A DNA stretch of 64,000 nucleotides, from contig CAYSWV010000014.1 of NCBI GenBank assembly GCA_964434865.1, forward strand, positions 23,430 to 87,429, given 5' to 3'. The first letter of the stretch is position 1; each line of letters starts with the position of its first letter. Source of the DNA: CAYSWV01 sp964434865 (GTDB lineage: Bacteria; Cyanobacteriota; Cyanobacteriia; Thermostichales; Thermostichaceae). Below, one piece after another: positions 43,380 through 52,694 of the stretch. Both the position numbers and the translations under genes were made by a program. The notes beneath the pieces were generated by a model. It was given only the letters and a program-made list of their open reading frames with translations, searched no databases and was not told the origin of the DNA.

Positions 43380-44345
43380 ATGAGCAAGTCTGTCCCATCA
43401 TCCCTTAATAGTGGGCCAGAGGCTCAAGATCTCGAGGATACCATTACAGTTATCCCTGATGTCCATGGCAGTCAGCCTAATCCGATTAAGAAGCCATATC
43501 TTGTGATACTGGATGGGCCTAATCTAGGCCAGTTGTATGCCCTGAATCTTTGTAATCATGTTGGCCGCCACCCCAGTATGGATCTGTGTGTGGGGGATGG
43601 TGGTGTATCGGGTCAACATTGTCAGATCAAAGCTAGCCCCACTCAATTTATTATTAAAGATTTGGGTAGCCGCAATGGCACGTATGTGAATGGACATTTG
43701 GTTTTGGAACAGGGTCTCAAAGAGGGGGATCGAATCTCAATTGGGCGCTCCACGGTCTTAAAGTTTACTTATTTGGATGAGCAAGAAGTCCTGTTTTCCT
43801 TAAAAATAGCCGATTTGATTGATCGAGATAGTTTAACTGGCGCTTACAGCAAGCGATGCTTGTCAACCTTGATTGAACGGGAGCTTCACTATAGCCAAGC
43901 CCAACACAAGCCCTTTTCCTTGTTTATGCTAGATTTAGACCACTTTAAACGAGTGAATGATCAATTCGGTCATTTAGCAGGCGATCAAGTCTTAATTCAA
44001 TTTGCTGCAGAGATCAAAGCCCAAATTCGAGATCAGGATTGGTTTGTGCGATATGGCGGTGAAGAGTTTGTCGTGGTCGCCCACGGCGTAGATTATATTC
44101 AGGGTGTCAGAGTCGCTGATCGATTACGACGAGCCATTGAAACGCTTGACATTGTTTATGCAGGTCAAAAGATACCGATTACTGTCAGTATTGGCATCGC
44201 CTCATTTCCTGAAACGGGGGTCTCCACAGTGGCTGAGCTACTGCATTGGGCCGACAATGCTCTCTATCAAGCTAAAGCCCATGGGAGAAACTGTGTTGAA
44301 CTAGCTACTCATGATAGTATTCCAGTTCTAACTGTACCTGACTAG
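43380..44345 (+). CDS. FHA-GGDEF diguanylate cyclase
   Basis: 321 residues. N-terminal FHA domain (VGRHPSMDLCVGDGGVSGQHC, SRNGTYVNG), then a GGDEF domain with GGEEF preceded five residues earlier by the RxxD inhibitory site (RDQDWFVRYGGEEF). Active residues are intact, so it should make cyclic di-GMP and be subject to product feedback; the FHA domain would tie it to Ser/Thr kinase signalling. The start is ATG 43380, preceded by GGAG; the open frame continues back to 43344. Confidence 0.88.
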   Translation: MSKSVPSSLNSGPEAQDLEDTITVIPDVHGSQPNPIKKPYLVILDGPNLGQLYALNLCNHVGRHPSMDLCVGDGGVSGQHCQIKASPTQFIIKDLGSRNGTYVNGHLVLEQGLKEGDRISIGRSTVLKFTYLDEQEVLFSLKIADLIDRDSLTGAYSKRCLSTLIERELHYSQAQHKPFSLFMLDLDHFKRVNDQFGHLAGDQVLIQFAAEIKAQIRDQDWFVRYGGEEFVVVAHGVDYIQGVRVADRLRRAIETLDIVYAGQKIPITVSIGIASFPETGVSTVAELLHWADNALYQAKAHGRNCVELATHDSIPVLTVPD

Positions 44346-44399
44346 AACCAACACTGAGTATTTATGGGTACTCTAGTGCCATTGAGAGCTATTCCACCC

Positions 44400-45215
44400 A
44401 TGAGCCAGATCTCACTCTTTCAAATTGATGCGTTTACCCAACAGCTCTTTCGGGGCAATCCAGCTGCTGTGTGCCCTTTAAACTTTTGGTTAGAAGCTGA
44501 ACAAATGCAACGCATTGCGGCTGAAAATAATCTGTCTGAAACAGCTTTTTGTGTCCGTCGTGCTCCCCAAATTTATGAGCTGCGTTGGTTTACGCCAACA
44601 ACCGAGGTTTCTTTATGCGGTCATGCCACATTAGCAGCGGCCTATGTAATGTTTAGACACTTTGAATCCTCAGCTCCATGGGTTGTTTTCCACACTCAAA
44701 GTGGTGAACTCAAGGTTGAACGCCATGGAGAGAGACTACAAATGGATTTCCCTCGCCACCCTCCGACCCCAGCGGCTATGAGTGATTTGTTGGTCAGAGC
44801 CTTGGGCCAGAGGCCTGAAGCTTTTTTACAGGCCCAATATGGGCTAGCGGTGTTGACATCTGAACAAGCTGTCCGTGACCTGCACCCAGATTATGAGGCC
44901 TTGAGTAGCTTAGACCATGCCCTGATTGTGACGGCTCCAGGTGAAACATGTGATTTTGTCTCCCGCTTTTTTGCGCCACAGTTTGGTATTCTAGAGGACC
45001 CTGTAACGGGATCAGCCCACTGCACACTCATCCCCTATTGGGCTAACCGATTAAGGCAACCTCAGTTGTATGCCTTACAAGTTTCTCAACGAGGTGGAGA
45101 ACTCTATTGTCAAGATGCTAGAGATCGAGTGTTGATCAGTGGCCATGCCGTTCAATATTTAACGGGAACTATTGATCTAGATGTCAGAACTAAAAGCCTT
45201 GACTGTGATAACTAA
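44400..45215 (+). CDS. PhzF family isomerase
   Basis: 271 residues of the PhzF/diaminopimelate-epimerase-like fold. Conserved blocks FRGNPAAVCPL, NLSETAFCVR, LCGHATLAAAYVMF (GHAT) and the C-terminal DPVTGSAHCTLIPYW are present. The phenazine role is only one of many in this family; a function in cyanobacteria is not known. The open frame starts at 44364, but ATG 44400 aligns with the usual MxQxxxFQIDAF start. Confidence 0.83.
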   Translation: MSQISLFQIDAFTQQLFRGNPAAVCPLNFWLEAEQMQRIAAENNLSETAFCVRRAPQIYELRWFTPTTEVSLCGHATLAAAYVMFRHFESSAPWVVFHTQSGELKVERHGERLQMDFPRHPPTPAAMSDLLVRALGQRPEAFLQAQYGLAVLTSEQAVRDLHPDYEALSSLDHALIVTAPGETCDFVSRFFAPQFGILEDPVTGSAHCTLIPYWANRLRQPQLYALQVSQRGGELYCQDARDRVLISGHAVQYLTGTIDLDVRTKSLDCDN

Positions 45216-45244
45216 GCATCGTGTGATCGTTTGTAGAGTTCCCT

Positions 45245-45511
45245 ATGGATATCCGCCTGATCAATATTGGATTCGGTAACATTGTCGCAGCAGCACGAGT
45301 CATTGCTATCGTTAGTTACGATTCAGCTCCCATTAAGCGGGTGGTGGCTGAGGCTAGAGAGCGCAAACAACTCATCGATGTGACCTACCGCCGTCGGACT
45401 CGGGCTGTCATCATTATGGACTCAGGGCATGTTGTTCTCTCAGCCATTCAACCAGAAACCCTAGCTCATCGCTTTATGACTCCAAAGGGCAGCTTATCCA
45501 CTGAAGAGTAA
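45245..45511 (+). CDS. remA: RemA-like (DUF370) regulatory protein
   Basis: 88 residues. MDIRLINIGFGNIVAAARVIAIV and RRRTRAVIIMDSGHVVLSA are characteristic of RemA/DUF370, a DNA-binding regulator of matrix genes in Bacillus. It stands 55 bases before gmk, the arrangement known in Bacillus. Its targets in cyanobacteria are not established. Confidence 0.88.
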   Translation: MDIRLINIGFGNIVAAARVIAIVSYDSAPIKRVVAEARERKQLIDVTYRRRTRAVIIMDSGHVVLSAIQPETLAHRFMTPKGSLSTEE

Positions 45512-45566
45512 GGTATCCTAGTAAAAATTCACTCAATCCAGGTCACGAGTTTGATGGCTTAAGCAT

Positions 45567-46184
45567 ATGACCCCACTCATCACCTCTCCGTCAAGGTCCA
45601 GTCATGAACAATCCCAACTAGTCAAACCCGGTCGCCTGTTTGTGATCACAGGGCCTAGTGGAGTGGGGAAAGGGACTCTTATTGAGCAGTTGCTCCAACG
45701 TCATGATCAGCTCCATTACTCGGTATCCGTGACCACCCGCTTGCCACGGGCTGGCGAACAAGACGGCATCAACTATTATTTTTTGACACGAGATGAATTT
45801 ATTCAATTACGAGAATCAGGTGGCCTCTTAGAGTGGGCCGAGTATGCTAATCATTTTTACGGTACTCCTCTAGATCCAGTCAAAGAAAAACTGCAATCGG
45901 GTCAGGATGTTCTGTTAGAAATTGAGCTCGATGGATCCAGGCAAGTGATTGACCATTGGCCTGATGCCATTCGAATATTTGTTAAGCCCCCCTCGATGAA
46001 TGAACTAGAACGACGCTTGCGTGAGCGAGCTAAAGACTCAGAGGTTAGTATTCAACGACGTTTAGCTCAGGCTCAAACAGAATTAGATGCCATTGATGAA
46101 TTTGACTATGTTGTAACTAACGTAGATGTTGAACAAGCCTTAACCGATCTGGAGGTTTTGTTGTTTGGGGAACCTCCCTCTTGA
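45567..46184 (+). CDS. gmk: Guanylate kinase
   Basis: 205 residues. P-loop GPSGVGKGTL (about residues 30-39), VSVTTRLPRAGEQDGINYYF and ERRLRERAKDSE identify guanylate kinase, which phosphorylates GMP/dGMP to the diphosphate. The N-terminus has a short extension of about 20 residues before KPGRLFVITGP. Same strand as remA with 55 bases between, so probably an operon. Confidence 0.94.
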   Translation: MTPLITSPSRSSHEQSQLVKPGRLFVITGPSGVGKGTLIEQLLQRHDQLHYSVSVTTRLPRAGEQDGINYYFLTRDEFIQLRESGGLLEWAEYANHFYGTPLDPVKEKLQSGQDVLLEIELDGSRQVIDHWPDAIRIFVKPPSMNELERRLRERAKDSEVSIQRRLAQAQTELDAIDEFDYVVTNVDVEQALTDLEVLLFGEPPS

Positions 46185-46259
46185 ACTTGTGTGCGTCAGG
46201 GCCTTAGAGCCGGAGATGCTGATTAAAGTTTTGACTCAACTCCAGCTCCTACCAACGTT

Positions 46260-47099
46260 TTACTGAGGGACTTTACCTTCCAAGAAAGGAACCTGAAAAC
46301 ATTTTTCATGCATAATCGGACCATGACCAAAGTAGCCACCTTCCCCAAATAATTCACCATGATCAGCAGTAATGATGATGTGAGTATTGTCGGGGCATTT
46401 AGCAAAGAGTTTAGCCAACAAACTATCAACATATTCTACACATTTGATCTGCTGCTTATGTAAACGGGCCATCTGTTCAGTATCAAAAAAAGTTTGTTCA
46501 GATGACGCCGGTTCAGGTGAAGTTGGCTGGGCCAACTGATCGTCAAGCTTTTTAAAAACACCATGAACACCAGAAATATGAGGTAAGTTTTCCCCTGAAA
46601 GCATATAAGGATAGTGGGTTTCTCCTAAGTTGAAAAAGTAGAAGTGAGGCTGATCATCAGGAAAGTCTAATTCATTAACCATAGAAGCAAAATCATTGTG
46701 GTTATCCATCAACTTGTAATCGTCAAAATAAGAATTAATGCTGGTAAATGAATTGAGTACCGGTAATGATACTCGACCAATCGTCCGATAGCCTCGATCT
46801 TTCAAGACTTTGGGTAATGATAACGTCGGGACAAAAGTTTTAAAGGATAAATCAGGTAATCCTAAACGATCCACCCACTTTGAAAACTCTTCTTTGTACA
46901 CCTCTGAAGCAAAAACGCCCTGCGGACTAGTGTGAGGAACCATGCCCATTAACATGGCGTAGTGGGATGGAGAGGTCCAGGAGGCATAGCTATACCGGCA
47001 TTCAGCCTGACCTAATTGATCCATGTTGGGGGTTAGTGCGGTTTGGTAACTGTCATAACGGCAGCTGTCCATGATCACATAAACTAGATGATTGGCCAT
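46260..47099 (-). CDS. Sulfatase-fold hydrolase, Thr-nucleophile type (paralogue)
   Basis: 279 residues, similar along its full length to the protein at 544-1452: MDSCRYDSY near the start (residues 10-18), SYASWTSPSHYAMLMG (T42 at the nucleophile position, H46 where sulfatases have Arg), and TADHGELFGEGGYFGHGP near the end. Metal ligands are conserved, but the C-x-P-x-R formylglycine motif is absent. It lacks the N-terminal Ser/Thr-rich lead of the paralogue. ATG 47099 is preferred over the GTG at 47126. Convergent with gmk. Confidence 0.75.
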   Translation of the reverse strand: MANHLVYVIMDSCRYDSYQTALTPNMDQLGQAECRYSYASWTSPSHYAMLMGMVPHTSPQGVFASEVYKEEFSKWVDRLGLPDLSFKTFVPTLSLPKVLKDRGYRTIGRVSLPVLNSFTSINSYFDDYKLMDNHNDFASMVNELDFPDDQPHFYFFNLGETHYPYMLSGENLPHISGVHGVFKKLDDQLAQPTSPEPASSEQTFFDTEQMARLHKQQIKCVEYVDSLLAKLFAKCPDNTHIIITADHGELFGEGGYFGHGPIMHEKCFQVPFLEGKVPQ

Positions 47100-47239
47100 A
47101 ACGGTTAGGGATAAAAATGAACTCACCCCAGTATAGGATCATATGTTTAAACCGCTGTTAGGATTTGATTCAAACCTCTAATACAGCCAGGTTGACTTGA
47201 AACCGATGGGCTTAACAGGTTGGCTCAACCGCTTGAGTC

Positions 47240-50056
47240 CTAGTGGCCTTTTTTAGCTGGACCGATGCTGACGATGCTGGTTTTAGATGTTGACCGGTTG
47301 GGGGGGGCCTCAGGTTGAACTGTGGATTTGGATTTGGCTGCTGGTTTGGCTGGGGTTGTAGCTTTGGTGGTGGATTTAGCTTTGGTGGTTTTACCTTTCG
47401 TGGACGTTTTTGTGGTTTTAGTTTGACTTGAGGTCTTAGATTTAGCTGCCGTTTTGCTGGTGGTGTTCTTAGCTGTCGTGCCTTTAGAGGCCGTCTTAGT
47501 GGATCCCGTCTTAGTGGTCTTTTTCTGAGACTTATTGGCGATCAAAGTGAGCGCTTGCTCAAGAGTTAGGGTCTCAATCTCCATATCTTTGGGAATGGTG
47601 GCATTGACTTTACCATGTTTAACGTAATGGCCATAGGGACCATCATAAATATTGATCAGCTCACCATCGGCAGGATGTGGGCCAATTTCACGGATAGGGG
47701 TAGAACTTCGTTTGCCCCGGCCTTTTTTGGGTTGGGCCAACAGGTCTAGCGCCCGGGCTAATGAGATAGTGAGCACATCATCAGAGGCTGGTATCGACCG
47801 ATAGTCACCATCACACTCCACATAAGGCCCAAATCGACCCCGATGAGCGATCACAGGTTTGCTTGTTTCGGGATGGTTACCCAACGTTCGAGGTAAGCTC
47901 AACAGGCCTAAGGCTTGCTCAGGTGTGATGGTATCTGGACTAATGGTTTTGGGTAACGATTGCCGTTTAGGTTTGGGATTCTCTTCAGTACTATCCCCTA
48001 ACTGCACATAATGACCAAAGGGACCATGCAAAACATAAACGGGAACACCCGAGTCTGGATGATAAGTCAGCACACTAGGACCTTCTAGCTTTTGCTGCAC
48101 CAGTTTTTCCACATCCTCATGGGTCAGATCGGCAGGTGGAATATCATCTCGAATATTAACCCGTTGAACCTCTTGAGTGTCTTCATCAGTAATTTCAACA
48201 TAAGCTCCATACTGATTGACTCGAATCTCAAACTCAATGCCATCTAAATGGATCGAGCGAGCGACTATGGGATCAATCTCGTCGTTGCGGAGCTGCACCT
48301 GTTTTTCAAGGCCATCGTCACCTAAGTAAAAGTCACTCAAGTACAACAACCAATTGACTTTACCAGTGGCAATATCATCTAGAGTCTCTTCCATCCGAGC
48401 AGTGAAATGCGTATCCACCAAATCATGAAAGTGCTGCTCTAAAAGTTCAATCACAGCAAACGCGATATAGGAAGGAATTAAAGCATTTCCCTGCTGCCGA
48501 GCATAGGTACGGTTCACAATAGTGTTGATGGTGGCTGCATAGGTACTGGGACGACCGATCCCTTCACTTTCCATGAGCTTGACTAATGAGGCTTCAGTAA
48601 ACCGAGGGGGGGGCTGGGTTTCATGATGCACAGATTGCAAGTCAGAGCAGGTGGGTTCATCGCCAACAGCCAACGTGGGTAAGTGGACTTCCTTGTTTTC
48701 GAGGGCTGCCTCGGGATCATCTGATCCTTCCACATAAGCCCGGAAAAAGCCAGGAAACTCAATCCGCTTGCCTGACGCCCGAAAGCCAGCCTCGGCTACC
48801 TGAATACCAATGCTAATAGTCAGTAATCGAGCATCAGCCATCTGACAAGCGACAGTCCGCTTCCAGATCAAATCGTAAAGCGCTAAATCCTGACCCTGTA
48901 AGGGTGTATCAGCAGGTAATCGAAACTCAGATCCAGCTGGGCGAATAGCCTCATGAGCCTCCTGAGCTGCTTTTGATTTAGTGGTATAGGTGCGGGGCTT
49001 GGGACTGAGGTAGTTGGCCCCATACATCGACTCAACACAGGAGCGGGCTGCCGCAATGGCTTGTTCTGACAGATGGACTGAATCCGTCCGCATGTAAGTG
49101 ATATAGCCTTCTTCATAAAGTTTTTGAGCAATCCGCATGGTTTGCTGAGCGGACAATCTCAACTTTCGATTGGCTTCTTGCTGCAAAGTTGAGGTGGTAA
49201 ACGGTGGTGAAGGTTTACGAGTTGAGGGTTTGTCTTCGACAGAGGCAATCACCCAAGGTTGAGTTCGCAGCCGATCCCGGAGGGCATGCGCTTGGGTTTC
49301 ATTAAGTAGCACGACATCTCGACCAGCAGCAATCTGACCTGTACTTTCGTCAAAGTCTTGACCTGAGGCAAGTCGCTTATCTCCTAAGGTTGTTAGCTCT
49401 GCTGTAAAGGGGGTCTCATCCTTGATGAGTGTGGCTTTCAGATCCCAGTAGGTTCCTCGTCTAAACGCCCGCCGCTGCCGCTCTCGATCAACTAGTAGTT
49501 TCACGGCTACAGACTGGACCCGACCTGCTGAGAGCTTTCGCATACTCATCTTGCTCCATAGCAGGGGTGAGAGCGTATACCCCACTAACCGATCTAGAAT
49601 CCGACGGGTCTCTTGAGCGCGCACTAGCTCTTGATCAATATCACGGCAGTTCTGGAGTGCAGTTCGAATGGCATCCTGAGTAATTTCATGAAAAACCATG
49701 CGTTTGGTGGGTACTTTAGGCTTAAGCACTTGTTGGAGGTGCCAGCTGATACTTTCACCTTCGCGGTCTTCATCAGTTGCCAAGATCAACTCGTCTGCTT
49801 GCTTCAAGGCCTGTTTCAGTTCTTTGACTACAGATTCCTTATCTTCAGGGATGACATATAACGGCTCAAAATTTTCTCTGACATTAACCCCTAACTTAGC
49901 CCACTTCAGCTTTTTGTAATCAGCTGGGATGGCTGAGGCTTTAGGCGGCAAATCTCGAACATGTCCCATGGATGCGAGTACATCATATTCATCCGATAAA
50001 AAGTTGCGGATGGTACGGGCTTTGGTCGGAGATTCTACAATGACAAGCTTAGACAT
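47240..50056 (-). CDS. topA: DNA topoisomerase I
   Basis: 938-residue type IA topoisomerase that relaxes negative supercoils. Toprim domain (LVIVESPTKARTIRNFL, DEDREGESI), the catalytic Tyr region GYITYMRTDS (after residue 300), and tandem C-terminal topo-C repeats (DGPYGHYVKHG-like) instead of zinc fingers. The last 90 residues are a Lys/Thr/Ser-rich low-complexity tail likely to bind DNA. Monocistronic. The type-IA architecture with repeated C-terminal FGPY/GHYV-type motifs is typical of cyanobacteria. Confidence 0.96.
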   Translation of the reverse strand: MSKLVIVESPTKARTIRNFLSDEYDVLASMGHVRDLPPKASAIPADYKKLKWAKLGVNVRENFEPLYVIPEDKESVVKELKQALKQADELILATDEDREGESISWHLQQVLKPKVPTKRMVFHEITQDAIRTALQNCRDIDQELVRAQETRRILDRLVGYTLSPLLWSKMSMRKLSAGRVQSVAVKLLVDRERQRRAFRRGTYWDLKATLIKDETPFTAELTTLGDKRLASGQDFDESTGQIAAGRDVVLLNETQAHALRDRLRTQPWVIASVEDKPSTRKPSPPFTTSTLQQEANRKLRLSAQQTMRIAQKLYEEGYITYMRTDSVHLSEQAIAAARSCVESMYGANYLSPKPRTYTTKSKAAQEAHEAIRPAGSEFRLPADTPLQGQDLALYDLIWKRTVACQMADARLLTISIGIQVAEAGFRASGKRIEFPGFFRAYVEGSDDPEAALENKEVHLPTLAVGDEPTCSDLQSVHHETQPPPRFTEASLVKLMESEGIGRPSTYAATINTIVNRTYARQQGNALIPSYIAFAVIELLEQHFHDLVDTHFTARMEETLDDIATGKVNWLLYLSDFYLGDDGLEKQVQLRNDEIDPIVARSIHLDGIEFEIRVNQYGAYVEITDEDTQEVQRVNIRDDIPPADLTHEDVEKLVQQKLEGPSVLTYHPDSGVPVYVLHGPFGHYVQLGDSTEENPKPKRQSLPKTISPDTITPEQALGLLSLPRTLGNHPETSKPVIAHRGRFGPYVECDGDYRSIPASDDVLTISLARALDLLAQPKKGRGKRSSTPIREIGPHPADGELINIYDGPYGHYVKHGKVNATIPKDMEIETLTLEQALTLIANKSQKKTTKTGSTKTASKGTTAKNTTSKTAAKSKTSSQTKTTKTSTKGKTTKAKSTTKATTPAKPAAKSKSTVQPEAPPNRSTSKTSIVSIGPAKKGH

Positions 50057-50504
50057 AATCCCAAGTGGCTGACTTTGATGAAAACAAACGATTGATGAAG
50101 GTTAGGTGAAGGTTGGGTCAGTACCTCAATTCACACTACCTCAGCATTTACTCTACCTAAATTGATTTCTGTTGCTAGAGCTACTGAAGGAGCTTACATT
50201 AAGTTCCTAATTTGGAGCCTAGCAGGTCTGAGCAAAATTGACGAGGGCCATGACCTACTATTTCGCTAAAGTCTCAGCTCACCCTCTCTAACTTGTACCC
50301 CTCTGTTTGCAGTAACCACCTGACTCAGAGCATTTTTTCCAATATCTACCGGGCCTATCTATCTATCCAACCATTGAGATCAAGGGTAAGAGGTGTACGG
50401 GTATAAAACTAATCTGTAACAACGCCCATCAGCCTCAATCGAGTGATGTTGACACTTTAAAGCTACCCAACTTGGCTATGACTTAAACCGATCCGCTGTT
50501 TAAT
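50057..50504. other. Intergenic region of 448 bp
   Basis: Upstream of topA and downstream of the nuclease gene, so it should contain the topA promoter. Contains a small duplication GAAGGTTAGGT/GAAGGTTGGGT near 50097-50118 and a CTAT run near 50361. No open frame, tRNA or terminator seen. Confidence 0.5.
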
Positions 50505-51011
50505 TTATTGGGAACGGGGATGTCGTTGACGATACACCCAAGGCATTTCTGGATTCGATTGTTGCCAAAACCCAAGCTGCTGTTGTCTGGCCTGATATTC
50601 AGCTGACAAGTACTGATCCTGATACTTCTGACACTGATTGATGTAGTGTCGATAAACAACAGCCTGCCCAGCCTGAAGCATGGCCACATTGATGAGACGA
50701 TCACCTTTAAAAACCTCACCAATGATCCGCTGATAATCATCAAATTCAATGACTTGCACTTCAACAGAATCCCCTGGGGCTACCAGTTGCTCAAGATAGC
50801 GAGTTGACTCTAATCCCCATGGCTTCTGAGTAAATTCAGGTGCATCAATACAACCTAACCGGACAATAGCGGTCTGATTTAGAGCATCTTTAACTTCTAA
50901 GGTGTCACCATCTCGCACAGCTGTAACTTCAACTGGGATCCGTGATTGTGCCAGACTGACAGGCTGAATCATGATCAGGAGGCCAACCCAACCCAAACTA
51001 ATCTTAACCAT
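50505..51011 (-). CDS. Exported thermonuclease family protein (SNase-like)
   Basis: 168 residues. Signal peptide at the N-terminus (MVKISLGWVGLLIMIQPVSLA), then an SNase-like OB fold: AVRDGDTLEV, VRLGCIDAPEF with the conserved Arg and Asp, the GLESTRYL Glu segment and DDYQRIIGEVF with the second Arg. It is a secreted Ca2+-dependent nuclease of the staphylococcal type. AGGAGG lies seven bases before ATG 51011. Confidence 0.85.
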   Translation of the reverse strand: MVKISLGWVGLLIMIQPVSLAQSRIPVEVTAVRDGDTLEVKDALNQTAIVRLGCIDAPEFTQKPWGLESTRYLEQLVAPGDSVEVQVIEFDDYQRIIGEVFKGDRLINVAMLQAGQAVVYRHYINQCQKYQDQYLSAEYQARQQQLGFWQQSNPEMPWVYRQRHPRSQ

Positions 51012-51098
51012 CTACAAGCCTCCTCACCTAAGGACAACTAAGCCTTAAGGATCACTACCTAAGAATCAGTAAGATCACTTAATTTAATGGGATGCTAA

Positions 51099-51380
51099 TT
51101 AATTACCTCCACGGAGCTCTCGATAGTTTTGTTGTCTCTGTTGTAGTTTTTCAGTAGCTGAAATTTGTTTAGCAGCCGCTGCTTCGAGTTGAGCTTTGAT
51201 TTCATCAACCGAATTTGCCCCTTTAACGATATAGAACCCATAATTGATCGCATCCATTGAAGTGAGCCTAAGATCAACTTTATCAGTAGGTACTAAAGCT
51301 ACCTTTCCATCCGTAGTCATACTGATCATATGCTTTTGCTGAGCCAATATATCAGCAGCCTTATCCAGAGTCACTAACAT
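51099..51380 (-). CDS. Small soluble protein, unknown function
   Basis: 93 residues, Ala/Gln-rich, with a coiled-coil-like C-terminus (EIKAQLEAAAAKQISATEKLQQRQQ). No motif recognised. GAGG five bases before ATG 51380 supports translation. Downstream is the nuclease gene, same strand, 87 bases away. Confidence 0.6.
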   Translation of the reverse strand: MLVTLDKAADILAQQKHMISMTTDGKVALVPTDKVDLRLTSMDAINYGFYIVKGANSVDEIKAQLEAAAAKQISATEKLQQRQQNYRELRGGN

Positions 51381-51560
51381 AAAAACCTCTCTGACACTGA
51401 TCTTAGAATACCGATCCTGGCTCTCTAACTTATCACTGAGATAGCGGAATCCTCAAAGCAGGATAGCTGAATTGACAAAAACCTTAACTCAAGCTGCCCG
51501 CAGCATAGAATGTAGCCAAAATAAGCTATGGTTAGTTCAATCCAATGTGGAGGAGATCAA

Positions 51561-52172
51561 ATGGACACGCTAACCGCTATTTATGAACGCCGAGCCATCA
51601 AACACTTTGACCCCAATCACCAGATGACAGCTGAAGAAGAGACAAAGTTGCTTGAGGCTGCTATTCAATCTCCTACAAGTTTTAATATTCAACATTGGCG
51701 ATTTGTTGTGGTTCGAGATCCAGCATTACGTCAACGGATTCGGACTGAGTTGGGCAATGATCAAGCCCAAATGACAGATGCCTCTCTCTTAATTATCATG
51801 ACAGCTGATATGAAAGCCTGGCAGAAAGCCCCCGAACGATACTGGAAAAATGCTCCTAAAGAGGTGGCTGATCTACTAGTTGGTTGGATGAAGCCGTTTC
51901 ATGAAGGCCGAGAATGGCTCCAGCGAGATGAAGCTCAACGATCGATTGGCATGGCCATGCAAACTTTAATGCTAGCGGCTAAAGCTATAGACTATGACTC
52001 TTGTCCGATGATTGGCTTTGATATCGAAAAAGTGGCTGAACTCATTCATTTGCCTGCTGATCATGTCATGGGACCCATGGTAGCCATTGGTAAAAAGGTC
52101 AAAGATTCCTGGCCTAAACCCGGTCAAGTACCTCTAAGTGAGCTTGTGATCGAGAATCAGTTTCAGAGTTGA
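51561..52172 (+). CDS. Nitroreductase family protein
   Basis: 203 residues. FMN-dependent nitroreductase fold: ERRAIKHFDPN, SPTSFNIQHWRFVVVRD (FMN phosphate contact), SIGMAMQTLMLAAKAIDYDSCPM, and MVAIGKK near the end. It would reduce quinones, nitro compounds or flavins with NAD(P)H. GGAGGA precedes ATG 51561 by six bases, so the longer open frame from 51528 is not used. Monocistronic. Confidence 0.88.
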   Translation: MDTLTAIYERRAIKHFDPNHQMTAEEETKLLEAAIQSPTSFNIQHWRFVVVRDPALRQRIRTELGNDQAQMTDASLLIIMTADMKAWQKAPERYWKNAPKEVADLLVGWMKPFHEGREWLQRDEAQRSIGMAMQTLMLAAKAIDYDSCPMIGFDIEKVAELIHLPADHVMGPMVAIGKKVKDSWPKPGQVPLSELVIENQFQS

Positions 52173-52185
52173 AATAACTCCCTAA

Positions 52186-52479
52186 TCAACACTTCTGTTT
52201 AGCCACCCAGGAGCTATGCTTTTGTAGAGCCACATTCTGCCTTAATAGCTCCAAGGTATTCATCTCTTTGGCCAAGGTTTTTTCATCGTAGAGATCGTGA
52301 ATTCCATCATGGCATAGGCGACAGATGTTGAGGCCCCGATTTTTATCTTCTTTAGATAGCTTTTTTTTAGCCCAAGTTTTGCGATGTTGAGACTTGGGGA
52401 TCAGATGGTGAAAAGTTAGCTCTGTGAGACGGTTACACAGGGGACATTGTCCATAAGACTCTCGCTTAAGTGTTTCCAT
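52186..52479 (-). CDS. Small HNH-domain protein
   Basis: 97 residues. A zinc-binding pattern CPLCN...FHHLIPKSQHR...CRLCHDGIH gives an HNH nuclease-type fold with all ligands intact. Nothing else in the protein or around it suggests a mobile element or restriction system. Possibly a stand-alone DNA nuclease of unknown role. Convergent with the nitroreductase, 13 bases between stops. Confidence 0.78.
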   Translation of the reverse strand: METLKRESYGQCPLCNRLTELTFHHLIPKSQHRKTWAKKKLSKEDKNRGLNICRLCHDGIHDLYDEKTLAKEMNTLELLRQNVALQKHSSWVAKQKC

Positions 52480-52694
52480 AGCCCTATCCAGCCCATGCTT
52501 AAACCGTGAGGCAGTAGCAGAAATTTAAACTCCAGCATAACGTCTGCCAGCCATTTTCACCACTACCAATAAACCAGGCTTCAAGAGTCAGGTCAAAAAC
52601 TAATGTTTAATTCTTTTCAATGTACCTGTTGGAGCTGTCCATTTGCTTGAGAAAGATCCGTTATTCTAAGGGGACTGAAGATGAGGAGCTAATC

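Noticed and set aside
52186..52479. HNH protein as part of a homing or restriction element
   Set aside because: No intron, methyltransferase-specificity gene, inverted repeats or transposase in the neighbourhood.
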